Positions 36,134 through 47,281 of a DNA stretch of 64,000 nucleotides are shown here, in pieces (the first letter of the stretch is position 1; each line of letters starts with the position of its first letter). The stretch is from positions 930,001-994,000 of the forward strand of contig JARWMV010000239.1 in the NCBI GenBank assembly GCA_030998015.1. The letters run 5' to 3'. This stretch comes from Ceratorhiza oryzae-sativae. Lineage: Eukaryota; Basidiomycota; Agaricomycetes; Cantharellales; Ceratobasidiaceae. A program made the position numbers and the translations under genes. The notes under the pieces are model-generated. The model had not been told where the DNA came from and made no database searches. It saw only the letters and a list, made by a program, of their open reading frames with translations.

Positions 36134-38754
36134 CTAGGCTATCTCGTTCAAAATTCTCGCTACCTCGTCCTTTGTATCCACGTTCATCTCCACTGGCGTT
36201 TCCGCCCCATTTCTCGCGGCAGTTGTAACCACACCTGGCGTTTTCCTCTTTTCGAGCTCCTTTTCCAACTCGGCGATCCGCTCCACGTAGCGTTCGTTTG
36301 CTTTCTTCAAATCCTCCACGTCGTGCTTGGCCGTACGGGTCACTCGGGCCAGACTGTCCTGCGCATCACCCAGCTGTATCTGAATCCTCCGGCGTTCCCG
36401 ACGTTCCCGATCCAGGTCGTCTTCCACCCGACGGATATCCTCGCGCGCTCGTCGGAGTTTGTCCGTCAACCGCTGGATCTGGCCTTCCGTGTCTTCACCC
36501 GCCGGTCGCGGCATATCCCCCATCTCCACATCAGCGTCTAGCCTTCAGTTAGCATCGGTTGTGGGCTTGCATAATGCCAACTTACCGGCAGAATGACTTC
36601 TTGTGTATGCCCACATCTCTTGTCGAAGACTTTGCATTGAGGGTTCGAGTGGTTGCCGGCCAAGTGCAGAAGCCTCGTCCAGGTTTACGACGATGTCCCG
36701 AGCCAAACGATAGACAAGCGCGGGGCTCCGTTCAGTCTTGAACCGTTCACCCTGCAGACGAGCCAAAAACAAATAGAGGGGAGCAGCCTCGGACGGTCTT
36801 TGGGTAGACAATGCCACTGTGTGGGAAAACGAAATATACTTAGTTTTCTTGCTCACAAAAAATGAATCCAAGGATGCACAAATCCGGGAGGTTTACTCCA
36901 AAGACGGCCAAAAGGAGATAAAATCGAACCTTTGATTCCTTCCAGGGCGAGTGCTTCCGCGTCCGCGAACCGCGGCTCCTTTTCTGCAGCAATATGGTAC
37001 TGACTAGGTTGGCATTGCATGTCACGCATAAACTTGAGGGTGTTCAGTGCTTCCTCAGATGTGGCCGATGCACTGATTGGTTTGGTAGATGGGGGAGCGG
37101 TTGGTCCGTCCAAGGGTCTACTCAGACGACGTGAATCTGAACTTGGTACACGTTCCCGCCGAGCTATATCATCCATCCGGCTGTCAACCGCGAGAGGGGG
37201 AGGATAGCTGGGCGAAGCTGCAACTCGTTCGCGAGGTGGGTAGTGCGGGATCACTGGCGAACGCGGAGGGTACGGTGAGTACCGAGCAGACTCGCGTTGG
37301 GGTGGCTGTCTGCCACGTTCATCATAATCCCTGGCTCGACTGGGAACAGGATCATACCGAGGATCGGCAGCAACCGGCGCATGGCTGTATCCAGGTGAGA
37401 GTCGGTCCCGCTCGTATCCGGATGGTGGATAGTCTCGACTATCTTTCCATCCAATGGGATCCCGGCCTGAAGATCCATTAGAAGGATATAATGCAGGGTC
37501 ACGGTCCACAGGTACACGAGGGGGTTCATCGCGATACGCAGGTCGTGGCGCGCCCGAGACAAGTCTATCGTCAGGAGGATAGTGACGTTCGTGTCGAGAT
37601 GGACCAAGCCTAGGAGAGTCTGGCGCACGAGAGCGAGGGGGGTAAGGCGGAGGAGGCACAGGCGCTCGAGATTGACGCCCAGAGTCACTTTCCCTTGTCC
37701 ACGAGCTTCGTTCATAAACCACTGGCGGTGCGCGTCCGCCGCGAGGGCTCCCTGGTGGGCTTGGTCCTTGTTCAAGGTAGCGAGCAGAAGGGGCCACACC
37801 ATTAGAGTATGAGATATCCTGCTGGATCAGTTCGCGATATTTCTTCATCATCCACTCGGAGCGGCTAAGAGCGTCAATAGGCAGAGTGTCAATATGGCCT
37901 GCGTTGCGTGCAGCAGCAGCAGCGACTCGGGTGTCAAAGGCGATGAATGCTGAGGGAAAGGTTAGTGTTAACTTAGCCGCATTGAAACAGTTGGCTTGCC
38001 ATGAGGTTTCCCGCTAGTCGCATTGAACCGGAGGATTTGCCGACTGAATCCATCTATTAGTACCAATTCGGCTGTTGCGCTAGGAAAATACCTACACGGG
38101 CCCGAATCTATTGAATTTACAATCAGCAGGTGTTCCATGAACTTCGCCTTCGACGTGAACGGCAAATCCGGCAGGGTCCGACAGATAATCATCGCCCTTT
38201 GATCATAAGATGAGCGCACGGGTTGATTCGCAGAACAAAAAGAGACATACAGCGGGGGCGGGGGTTGGCTGGTTCATGGGATGCGGCATAAATGTATCGA
38301 ATTCATTGAGTTGTTGCATACCAGATTTTATCGGGTCGGCATTTTGGGACTCGATGTAGCGATTCTTCCAAAATTCCTCGGTAATAGCGAATATTTGAAT
38401 GTCACCGAAAGTGTGTTTGGTCTTGGCATACACAGCGTCGCTCTTGTACTTGAAGGTGATGAATGCTGTGGCGATGTGGCGAACGTTTTGAGACGCCAGA
38501 CGCTCACCACAGGTGGAAACTTACCTTCGCGCTCCGAACGCTCATTCAAAAAGTAATGAATTTGGCGGCTAGAAGGTGGGATTAGCCGGTCATCGCAAGA
38601 GTAGATATGTTCACGTACATTGCTCCACATTTGTTCAAGGTCTGGCGCAAGTCGTTTCCAATGGCACCTCGTGCGTGGACGGCGCAAGCAAGATCAGGTG
38701 GCTGCTAGACTTCTCAGGCAAGGCATTGACCACAGGCGTTGGCGTACGTACCAT
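36134..38754 (-). CDS. Putative RNA-binding protein: RRM-like folds, Pro/Arg-rich centre, coiled coil
   Basis: Not a recognised named gene. Two segments look like RRM ribonucleoprotein motifs. The first is AFITFKYKSDAVYAKTK near 38,455, preceded by DLRQTLNKCGAM. The second is AMIICRTLPDLPFTSKAKFM near 38,180, followed by GKAFIAFDTRVAAAAARNAG near 37,930. The central exon (36,853-37,851) is rich in Pro, Arg, Tyr and Ser (SPRGGRAPPVVYERS, PSRHERHYPPDD) and probably disordered. The C-terminal exon is a strong coiled coil (TEGQIQRLTDKLRRAREDIR, continuing to ELEKELEKRK), ending at 36,134. The start is uncertain: ATG 38,754 is directly followed by GTACGT, which could be codons or a splice donor. 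The whole suggests an mRNP-associated protein. It is divergent from the phosphoesterase gene, only 169 bp away. Confidence 0.5.
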
Positions 38755-38923
38755 GATACGTGCTGAACGACCGAGAGCAGAAAGGCAATTGTGATTGTTG
38801 ACAGCAGGCCGATCGGCCTAGCGCTTCCGCGGTCTGTTGCACACACGGGCCAACATTATCTAGGGCCGGCTCCGGTAACTTGGAGTTTACAACCTCACCC
38901 AGTCTATGTGTTGTCGATAGTCA
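38755..38923. promoter_or_regulatory. Short divergent promoter region
   Basis: Only 169 bp separate the candidate start codons of two divergent genes, so this interval should serve as a bidirectional promoter. No TATA box is obvious. Confidence 0.4.
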
Positions 38924-40900
38924 ATGGGCAGTCTGACTGGCAACAAGAAGCGCAAGAGCTATCCCAAGCCGCTTATCATCAATGTTATTCAGTTCTTCTG
39001 GATATTTTTGATCCTTTGGCTCGAAATTGGTGTCTTCTACTGGAGTTTGCGCTCTTGCAACTGGCCAGACAAGGAAATCCAGGTAAAGACGCGTATTGCT
39101 GGCATTTTCGCGTATTGATATTCGATGATTCTGGAAGACTGCCCGGCGACCTACTCCTACTCATGTTATGCTCATCGCGGATCCACAAGTCATCGACCAC
39201 CGATCGTACCCCAGCCGGCGACTATGGCTCAAAACGTTGACCCAGTTCATTGTTGACTCGAATCTTCGCAAAAGTTGGAGAGCCGCAAAAGGGCTCCATC
39301 CGGAAGTTGTAGTCTTTCTGGGAGATATGATGGATGGGGGGAGGTACCGAATGCTGGATGACGAGTAAGCAACGCCCAAGAACTGAGGCTAGACCACCCT
39401 TGTAACTGACTCCGATCAAGGTATGAGGCCTATTTCTCCCGGTTCAACGATATATTTTCTCTGCGTAAAGATATTCCCAAGTACTATTTGGTTGGCAACC
39501 ATGATGTTGGGTATGTACTCCGTCCAGTTGGTCTACTATTACTCATCTTCACCTTTCGTAGACTTGGGCCGTCGCGAGCTTTCTCTGGCAAAGCGCGCGA
39601 GCGCTATTTGTCACATTTTGGGGGCTCCACAAACTACCAGACCACTATCGCTAACCATTCGTTCATTTTTATCGATGCTCCCGGTTTAGTTGAGGAGGAT
39701 TATCGGCGCTATGAAGAGGAGGAGTCGTTTGTAGACTGGGCTGGCATACCAGGCGGTACAATCGAGTTTGTTAACCGACTTGCCCAAGGTGAGACCTGTC
39801 GAGTTAATCAAATTCTGGCTTAGCAGTCATGATTGGTCCCCTAGAGAGCAACCCCAAACCTCGTGTCCTATTCTCGCACATCCCTTTGTCTCGGTCAGCT
39901 GCAGCAGACTGTGGCCCACTTCGAGAAAGGGGAACAATTCAACGAGGAGCAGGCATGGGATACCAAAACCTGCTTGGACGACACACATCGCAATTCTTGC
40001 TTGATAGCATCAAGCCGGTCATGATCTTCAGGTACCTACCAAGTTGGCTCTAAATTATATGGCGTTTTGACTAAAATTACTTTACTTAGTGGAGACGACC
40101 ATGACTATTGCGACGTTCGCCACCCTCGCAGCGAGGGCGGACAAGGTCCACGCGAAGTTAGTGTCAAGTCGTTTTCTATGGCAATGGGTGTTCGGCGACC
40201 AGGGTTCCAGCTGCTCTCTCTGGTGCCACCCGATCCTTCAAGCCCGTATGCTCGAACCGTCGCAGACAAGCCTTGCCACCTGCCAGACCAGATGCATATA
40301 TATACTCACGTATATGCTGTCTGCGGATTCCTTACCGTCACTTTCCTAATGTACTTAAACTCGGTTCGTCGCCGAGACCAGCCATCCCGCGATGGTAGTG
40401 CCATGGTCTTCAAGGCCCCTCAACGAGTACAAGACCGACCCGTCCTACGCAGCTCATCCCTCAATGTTCCGACCCCACGGATCCTGCGTAGCCGAAATGC
40501 GTCTCCTCTAGGCAGCCCCATTATTCCCTCTTCACCCGTCCTGCTTCCAATGTCTAGTGACCCAGAGTCGGAACACGAAATTTCGTATCCTCCTTCACCT
40601 ACCACCGCTCCACCAACACCGGGCAGCTTTTTCGACCTTGCCGGAGAAGAGCATTCGTTTAGTTTGCCCGCGCCCGCGATGCAACAGCGAATCCGGTCGA
40701 GCGGGTGGGTCGAGGCACGACATCAGTCGCGATGGAGTTCGTTTGTGGCTTCAGCGCGAAACTTGGTCGACTTGCTCGGGTGCGGGTGCAGGCCAAGCAG
40801 GGACGCTGGGTTTGCTCGTAGGTTTGTTCGAGATTTTTGGGCCTGCGCATGGCCGCCGTTGACTGTGCTCGCATTTATCTGGATGTCACTGTTTTGGTAG
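38924..40900 (+). CDS. Cdc1/Ted1/PGAP5-type metallophosphoesterase
   Basis: Membrane-bound calcineurin-like phosphoesterase. In the Cdc1/Ted1/PGAP5 family these ER-Golgi enzymes remove ethanolamine-phosphate from GPI anchors. ATG 38,924 is followed by an N-terminal membrane helix (LIINVIQFFWIFLILWLEIG). The metal-site motifs occur in order: IADPQVIDHRSYP near 39,175, VVFLGDMMDGGRYR near 39,310, YLVGNHDVG near 39,490, LFSHIPLSR near 39,870 and SGDDHDYCDVRHP near 40,090. A second hydrophobic stretch (VYAVCGFLTVTFLMYLNSV) follows, then a Ser/Pro-rich loop and a C-terminal hydrophobic segment (PPLTVLAFIWMSLFW). Stop TAG at 40,898-40,900. All five metal motifs are present, so it should be active. 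About six exons. Confidence 0.85.
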
Positions 40901-41250
40901 ACGGGGCTTTTTTGCTTTGTTGTTTCTTGGTATACCAGTATGTGCACAATGTTAGAGTTGCTGCTCCGTTGGATTTGTAGTAGGATCCAAATCAAGTTTT
41001 GTCTTGCATATGCGCGGATCATGGCTAGCCCATACGCGCTCTCCGCAATTCTAGGTTAAGAAAAGTTGGCCGGTGTTCAGAGACTCGAGCTCAGTTCTAC
41101 CCGCCAGCTCTTCTGAAAAAAGTCTACAGCCCGAGTCAGCCAGCCGGAACTCGTTGATGTTTCAGGTCGATCGTGGCGTATACGTTCCAGCATATAACCA
41201 GGCTCCGCCTTTACTCCCAGCTTTGTTTCTTCAGACCTGTCGAGTCCGAG
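40901..41250. other. Intergenic region
   Basis: 350 bp between two plus-strand genes. No gene seen; expected to hold the terminator of the phosphoesterase gene and the promoter of the acetyltransferase gene. Confidence 0.4.
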
Positions 41251-42142
41251 ATGTCCTCGCCCCGCAGCTCTGAGTACTCAATCCCTGGGTCGTCGCCGTC
41301 GATTGAGGGAGCGTCCATCTCGACGAGCGAGCCGGAAGTGTGTACTTTTGTGGAAGATGGATTTGATGCGAGTCGGGTCATGTGTATGTATGTTTGCTCA
41401 CTTACACTTTAACTGGGCTGATGGGTTTTTGTATGCAGACCGGCCAATGAATTCTGCTGGTATGTGACTACGAGCTGAGAGGTATTTTGGACTAACTAGC
41501 ACCTATCTTTAGATGTTCAACGGGTTAAACAAATGCACGTATGTTTCATTCCCATGAGCTCCCGCCCTCCGTTTGACAGTGTTTACCATACACAAGCACG
41601 ACTTCCTGAAATCCTCGGCGACGATTGCGCATATCCGCCAACAACTTTCACACTCCCACCGACGTGTATTTGTTGCGTTTATCCCTTCAAAAGGCAGCGT
41701 AGTTATCGGGTTCGCTTCAGCATTAATAACATTCCATGGCGTGGATCTCCCACCCGAGATCAGCATCAATGCCGTTGGGGTCGATCCGATCTACCGCTCG
41801 CACGGAGTCGGGGAGAACTTGATCCGAGCCGTGAGCGCGAGCTTACTCATGTCGAGCACCAACCACGGCAAGGGTCCGGCGGACGGCAACGCCATCGTGG
41901 TAGTCGAACTCAAATCGCGCAACAAGGCGATTGCGTACTTTGAGCGACTCGGATGGGACCACGAAGGGCAGGTGCGCAAGGGTATTTCGTGGGGTGCGTG
42001 GCTCATCTGGCATTTCAATAAAATCGGATATGTCGGTTGGGCTCATAGTATGTCCGTGTCGGGACGGATGGTTCCAGGTCGCGTATCTGTGCAGGATTCG
42101 ACAGTCAGGCTGAGTCGATGGATCAATGCACATGAGCTGTGA
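41251..42142 (+). CDS. GNAT N-acetyltransferase, NAA50/NAA60-like
   Basis: GNAT-fold acetyltransferase. A Ser-rich N-terminus (MSSPRSSEYSIPGSSPSIEG) and several short exons lead to YRPMNSADVQRVKQMH. This resembles the first beta-alpha unit of protein N-terminal acetyltransferases NAA50 and NAA60. The acetyl-CoA loop is VGVDPIYRSHGVGENLI near 41,775 (R-x-x-G-x-G). The C-terminal part of the fold, VELKSRNKAIAYFERLGW, is typical of the Asn and Tyr helix of GNATs. The insertion SSTNHGKGPADGN between them also occurs in NAA60-like proteins. Start ATG 41,251; stop TGA at 42,140-42,142. The substrate is inferred from family resemblance only. Convergent with the Hsp12 gene. Confidence 0.7.
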
Positions 42143-42374
42143 TTTGGTGGATGTATTGTCTATTTACATTTGTATACGTGTACGATAGGGCGACGGTATG
42201 ACGAGATTTATATGCTGTCATGTATAATCATGATCGACACTATGACATCACGCGGCACGGATACGCGTTGGTTAAATTATTCAAGTGTATTATTTATGCC
42301 TACTGCAAGTCATTACAAAATTGTATAATAATACAAATTGCAAGTTCCAACGATATCTAGCAGCCAGGGTAAAT

Positions 42375-42742
42375 TTACTTGCTATGCTGACCCATTCCAA
42401 TAGCATTCTTGGCCTGGTCGAGGAGCGAGTCCTTGTTCTCGTTGCTGAGGCCCAATTACGTTAGGAATGGATCTTTTTGATTGGAAACATAAACTCACGA
42501 GTTGCCCGAGAGGGTATCACCGGCCTTCTGAGTGCCAGACTTGGACTCATTGGGCTGGAGGGTAGAGGCAATGGAGTCGGTGGTGCCCTTGATGTGGTCA
42601 CCAGCCTGCTCGGTACTGCAATGGATGTGTTAGCTGGTTGAAGGAGCATCGATACTGCAGGAACGTACGTGGTCTTCTGGGAGTCAGGCTTGACGGCGGC
42701 AGCAGCCTTGTCGGTGAAGGATTGACGTCCAGCTTCAGACAT
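42375..42742 (-). CDS. Hsp12/Hsp9-family stress protein
   Basis: Small hydrophilic stress protein that becomes helical at membranes in the Hsp12 family. Start ATG 42,742 reads MSEAGRQSFTDKAAAAVKPD, matching the Hsp12 opening. After an intron: TEQAGDHIKGTTDSIASTLQ and PNESKSGTQKAGDTLSGNS. The last exon: NENKDSLLDQAKNAIGMGQH, ending Ser-Lys and TAA at 42,375-42,377. Total about 85-90 residues, normal for the family. Three exons. A TATA box lies 77 bp upstream, consistent with an inducible gene. Confidence 0.88.
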
Positions 42743-42818
42743 GATGATAGGGTAGTAGTAGTAGCAAAAGTGAGAAGTGGTAGTAGATGTGATGGCGGAA
42801 TTGCAAGCAGAGCAGGGG

Positions 42819-42826
42819 TTTATATA
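42819..42826 (-). promoter_or_regulatory. TATA box of the Hsp12 gene
   Basis: TATATAAA on the minus strand, 77 bp upstream of the Hsp12 start codon. Strong TATA boxes are usual in stress-induced genes. An AGGGG (STRE-like) pentamer at 42,814-42,818 lies just downstream and may be chance. Confidence 0.55.
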
Positions 42827-45615
42827 GGGTGCTGTCGAGTGCAACTGCCCAGTACGAACGACACGGCAACTTCAAGAGCATGACGCGACGAGTTGCTCAC
42901 CTACGTAGTTCTATGACGCGGGTCCCGTCATGGGATAGACAAACGAACACGCATCGCTTAGATCCCGCTCCCGGAGGCTCCAATGGCCCGGCAATGTCAC
43001 ATGCGCATATACCTGTGCCGGTGGACTGACGCACGTGACCATTTAGATTTGATCGACGTTTCATCAAGTCTAATTCCGCCCCTATCCGTTCGTTTTGAAC
43101 ATCAACAACCGTCGCTCGTTTTGGTATCTCATTCCACAATTCATGCAAAAATGGCGTCCCCGCGGTCTTCAATATCGACAGAGCCTTCAATCTATTCGCC
43201 GCAGCCTGTTTACCATCCGAATGTCCGCTCTCCTTCGCTCCATTCACAGACAGCCAGCGATTACGGCCCTCCGGGAAAGGGATCTTCGCTCGCGCCTCCG
43301 AGTCTCTGTCGTGGTTCTTCTGATAGCCCTAGATCGCGCAGCTCGCAGCCTGTAACACCCACCGACGTCATTTCGCCAAGCCCAGCTGGACTTCATCGGA
43401 ACAACACAGTGGCTAGGTACTACAGCGCAGAAAGTTCTTACGGGTGTAGCTTTATTCCATCAAAGGTCAATCCCAACCAACCTCAAGTGTCCTCTACTGT
43501 TCAGCCCGCGCCAGCCCCAGGTTGTGAAATCACACGGCCCAGGGCACTTAGGAAAGATAATACCCCATTGGATCGGCATATCACTGTCCGGTCGAGTGAG
43601 CTTGGAACTCCCCCAGCGCCGCATATGCAGCGCCATCGTTCGGCTAGGGAGCTCATTGACCAGTGTGAACAACGTGACTTGTCCGTTCGTGTCACGCCGC
43701 CTTCCATAGTCCGATGCAATGTGCAGCTTCCAGTTCTACCGTCTGTCAGTACCGTCGCGACTCCGTTATCAACAAATGCAACTTCATCATTTCGTCCCCA
43801 CCGCGGGCCGGTTGACGTGCCACGAGCCCCTGCTTCTCGCTGTGCAACGGATGGACAAACCCACTTCTCTAGTTTCGCTCGGACACGGGGAAAGCTGCGC
43901 AACTCGTTGACCAACCTCGTTCAGCTACTTGGAGATAAAACAAAGGTCAAAAACAGGGATGCCCTTAGTGTACCAGCCACGAATACAAAGCGGGGCTCAC
44001 TATCACCTAGCACCTCCCGCACGTTCAACATGTTATCGAAGGGGGTGAAGCTTAGACTCGGAAAGCGGACAAGCTTCGGAGGAAACAGAATCCAAGGTAT
44101 TCGTCACGGGTTACTGGACCAAGGAGAGACTCCCCAGATAGCCGCAACGGATGTGAGTAATGCCGCTGACATTAAGGTAGGGAGTATCTCACCCATGCAT
44201 CTACGTTGTGAGAGCTAAATGACGAACCTAGCCTCTGAAATCTGGCCTCCTTTTGTATCAGTCACCAATTCGACAGAGTGAACCATCAACCGATGTACTG
44301 TGGATGCCGTATACTACTTCGATCTATCCAGCTTCCCTCGTTCTTCAAATACCAAATCCTAGACTATCTTGCTTGAGTGCATCCAAATTCCAGATCTCGC
44401 TGCTTGATATGTACGACACACGAGTAGTTGATTCCAAAGATCTCCCACCCGGGTTTGTAGCTCCTCCACCCAGGTTCAAATTTGATGGACTGGCCGAGGA
44501 GGGTGGTGAACTATATGTGTTTGAAGTGGTGAGTTTTGGGGGTCAGATAGAGTGATTTGCTGTGGGGGATCCCCAAATGAGGGTAGCTTGGGTTGATGAA
44601 TTGAAGTGAGTACTTGAAGCATAATTATAACCAGCTCTTCATTCTTGGTTATCAACCGAGTACAGGAAAGTGATGATGCGAGCCCAAGAGTCAAATGACC
44701 ACAATCAAGAATTATCGGGAGGTATCTCACAGTCTTCACCCTCGCCAGCCACTTCATGCCACTCAGTCTCCGTAACATTTGGACAATTCAAAACGTCTCA
44801 AACTTATCTTATACCCGACACACAACAGATGAAGTTTCATGCCGAAAGCATGCCTCCCTCCTCTTCCTCTAGATCACTATCTGCAAATAAATCGTCAGGA
44901 ATTTCATCGCATTTGCCTAATCCATGGGGCACACTTGAATGCTTGAGCAACTTTGAAATGGACTCGTCGATTGGTTCCATGCACGCATGCCTGGCTCCAT
45001 CTACCTCCACCCACCTCCTTTCTCCTTCGTCCAGTGGGTATAGGACAATGTTGCCTGGGAGGGCGCCCACTGTTAGTGGAAGTCCATCAATCACTCAGCT
45101 AGATGAGCGTAGTTTGGTCAAGGATCAGCTCGCCATGTTTGAGTGACAGGCCAGTGCAAGTTCAAGTCCAAGCATAGTCAGTAGACAAGGGTCGCGGCAC
45201 AGCTCTGTCAGTCCCATCAACTGGGAGGCTTTGGCCAAGGTTCAAGGCAACCAGGATAGATCAAGATCAAACACTGTGGGGATTTCTGTACTCAGTGGAA
45301 GACTAAGTTCTGGATTGAGTACCTGCGGGACCATGTCTGGAATAGGCAAACATCAACCCACATCTCTCTTGAGTGAATCTAGAAAGAGCCTTGAAGCTAT
45401 GGAGTGGACGAAGAGCACCATGGACAATAAAGGATTACTTTCTAGACTGCGGTGGCCATTCTCAACTATTAGGAACTCGCCAAGCAGTGGAAGTCGAAGT
45501 GTGGTTTCTTCGATTCCAAGTTCGACGAGCCACATACAGAACGGTTCTGCAACGATTCAGTGTGCTCCTCAAGTGAAAATTTTAGGAAACATTGTTCCGC
45601 AATCTGGTTTTAAGC

Positions 45616-45620
45616 CTTCC
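45616..45620. repeat. Target-site duplication, left copy (CTTCC)
   Basis: CTTCC immediately before the TGT of the 5' LTR; identical to the five bases right after the 3' LTR at 52,564-52,568. Confidence 0.93.
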
Positions 45621-45996
45621 TGTCACGAACTGACACGCATACATCCACTCTACAATATTTTCTCGATTTTCTACATTTTATGAGATCATCTTCAAACATA
45701 CATGCCTTTTATGGTATATCTGTGTCATGTGACTCAGGGAATGTTCCGGACCAGTAACCGAGATGTATTTCAACTCTGATGTGAAATTCCGCAGTTCCGC
45801 AGTCGCTTCTACTGCTTCTATCTCTTATCTGTCGTGACTCACTGTACGGACTTGTTTGTTATGATGTGGCTTGTACGATGTATATAAACCAGGTCAAGTT
45901 CGCAGAGGACTCCTCAAGAACTTGACCTCTCGTCGAATACAAGTTCTTTTGCTTTTCTTACTATTTTCCTCGTTGCCTGACTTGTCGTCGTCGACA
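45621..45996 (+). repeat. 5' LTR (376 bp)
   Basis: Begins TGTC and ends GACA. Contains a TATA box (TATATAAA, 45,881-45,888). About 10 bp further on lies an inverted repeat: AGGTCAAGTTC at 45,891-45,901 and GAACTTGACCT at 45,918-45,928. The predicted transcript start falls near 45,914. Differs from the 3' LTR at five sites, all at CpG. Confidence 0.96.
45881..45888 (+). promoter_or_regulatory. TATA box of the 5' LTR
   Basis: TATATAAA, about 33 bp upstream of the segment complementary to the primer-binding site. Places the RNA 5' end near 45,912-45,916. Confidence 0.65.
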
Positions 45997-45998
45997 TC

Positions 45999-46013
45999 AG
46001 GTCAAGTTCTTGA
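45999..46013 (+). other. Primer-binding site, complementary to the element's own LTR
   Basis: Two bases after the 5' LTR. AGGTCAAGTTCTTGA (15 nt) is the exact reverse complement of 45,914-45,928 in the LTR, where the transcript is predicted to begin. Self-priming by the folded-back RNA 5' end is established for Tf1 and related chromoviruses. No tRNA-type TGG start is present at this site. Self-priming here is therefore a strong inference. Confidence 0.7.
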
Positions 46014-46333
46014 CAATCGTAAGTCTCAGTGTCGTCTGGGATACGTCTGGAACGCCGTCGGCGTCGTCTCGAGATAACTCCTTGTTGCCTTCCCCAATCC
46101 CACTCCACCTATCCACAGTCACGAGATATCGTTGCCCTATACGCGCCTCTGTGAAACCTTGCATAGCCAGGTCCCTCACACGTCGTAACAAGCTTCGGTT
46201 CTCTAATCTCTTTCGTCAACAAGAGGTGGGGTCGCTCATTGCCCTTAAGTAGCTGAGCAACAGAGGTCACCTTCCTATTCCATAGACTCGGGAAAGGGTC
46301 TATTTTTTCCTTTTATCTTGCTCTTGCTCGAGT

Positions 46334-47071
46334 ATGCCTCTGACGGAACGCACGGCCCTCAAGTGGCACAACCTTTTACAGAAGATCAGCGCTGCCGTCT
46401 GTGTGGGTGGTTTGGACACCTATCGATCCACTGCTTCACCCTCAACTCAGTTGAAAGCATCCTTGAAGAAGCAGGGCACATCGATTTTAACCGAGTAGTA
46501 ATTATCAAAGTCCGCCCCCAGAAAGTCGGACGTGCCCAACAAGCCTTCGTCACCGAGCCGGGTGCCCCTGAGTGCAAGATCTGCCATCGGCCAAACGAAG
46601 CCACCTTCCCTGCGCGCTGCCCTTATTGTCCTAAGAAGGACAAATTCCTCTACTACTACACCATCCCTCGCAACCAGCTCTAAGCTGGAGAACCTTGGTC
46701 AACAGCTTCTTCGTCACCTGCTAAACACTATCGAAAACTTCCAAGACAGGTACCGTTACTACCGGAATAAGTACGAAGAAACCCGTGAAAAACTTCACGA
46801 AGCCGAGGCCCGTTGCGCATACTTAACCGAGCGTTTGCGCGAACACCAGGAGGACTACCTATCCCTCCTCCAAGACCATCTCAGACTAGAAGCAATAGTC
46901 CGAGAAACAATTGAACCCCACGAGTACGCCTTCCCCGTCTTCTCAACACCATCAGACCTCCCTCACCCCACCTTTCTAAGTGGCACGGGCTCGCCAATTC
47001 AGGAAGAAGCACCCCTTCCGGCAGCCCAAATCAATCCTTCCCAAGGAAGCACTCCTTCGGGACCAAATTAA
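46334..47071 (+). CDS. Leader reading frame upstream of gag: zinc knuckle plus coiled coil, two frameshifts
   Basis: An extra protein-like region between PBS and gag. ATG 46,334 opens MPLTERTALKWHNLLQKISA in frame 2. Near 46,385 the sense shifts to frame 1, which carries a perfect CX2CX4HX4C knuckle (CRLCGWFGHLSIHC) and a second Cys cluster (CKICHRPN..CPYC). Near 46,670-46,680 it returns to frame 2 as a coiled coil (ENFQDRYRYYRNKYEETREK) with a Pro/Ser tail, stopping at 47,071. The frame-1 and later frame-2 stretches have no ATG of their own. The two shifts are opposite in sign. Either two indels broke it, or recoding or splicing restores it. No known function; it could be a duplicated nucleocapsid-like or a captured protein. 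Confidence 0.5.
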
Positions 47072-47281
47072 ATTAAAGAGGGTGGAGTGTCCATATCGTT
47101 GCCAGGACACCAAAAGCTGGGACTTGGACAATACTTGGTTGAGGTTCGCGGGAATCGGGAACTTTGAAATCTATAGACTTGTGAGGGGGACGGAAATCCT
47201 TTATTACCAAAACAACTCTCAATTCCCTGTACTTCCTTACTGTCTTCGTCGCCTTTAAAATTTTACCAAACCTTCTCCGAA

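Noticed and set aside
45871..46077. Short frame inside the 5' LTR (and its copy at 52,438-52,635)
   Set aside because: Overlaps the promoter, start-site hairpin and PBS; the same frame appears in both LTRs simply because they are repeats.
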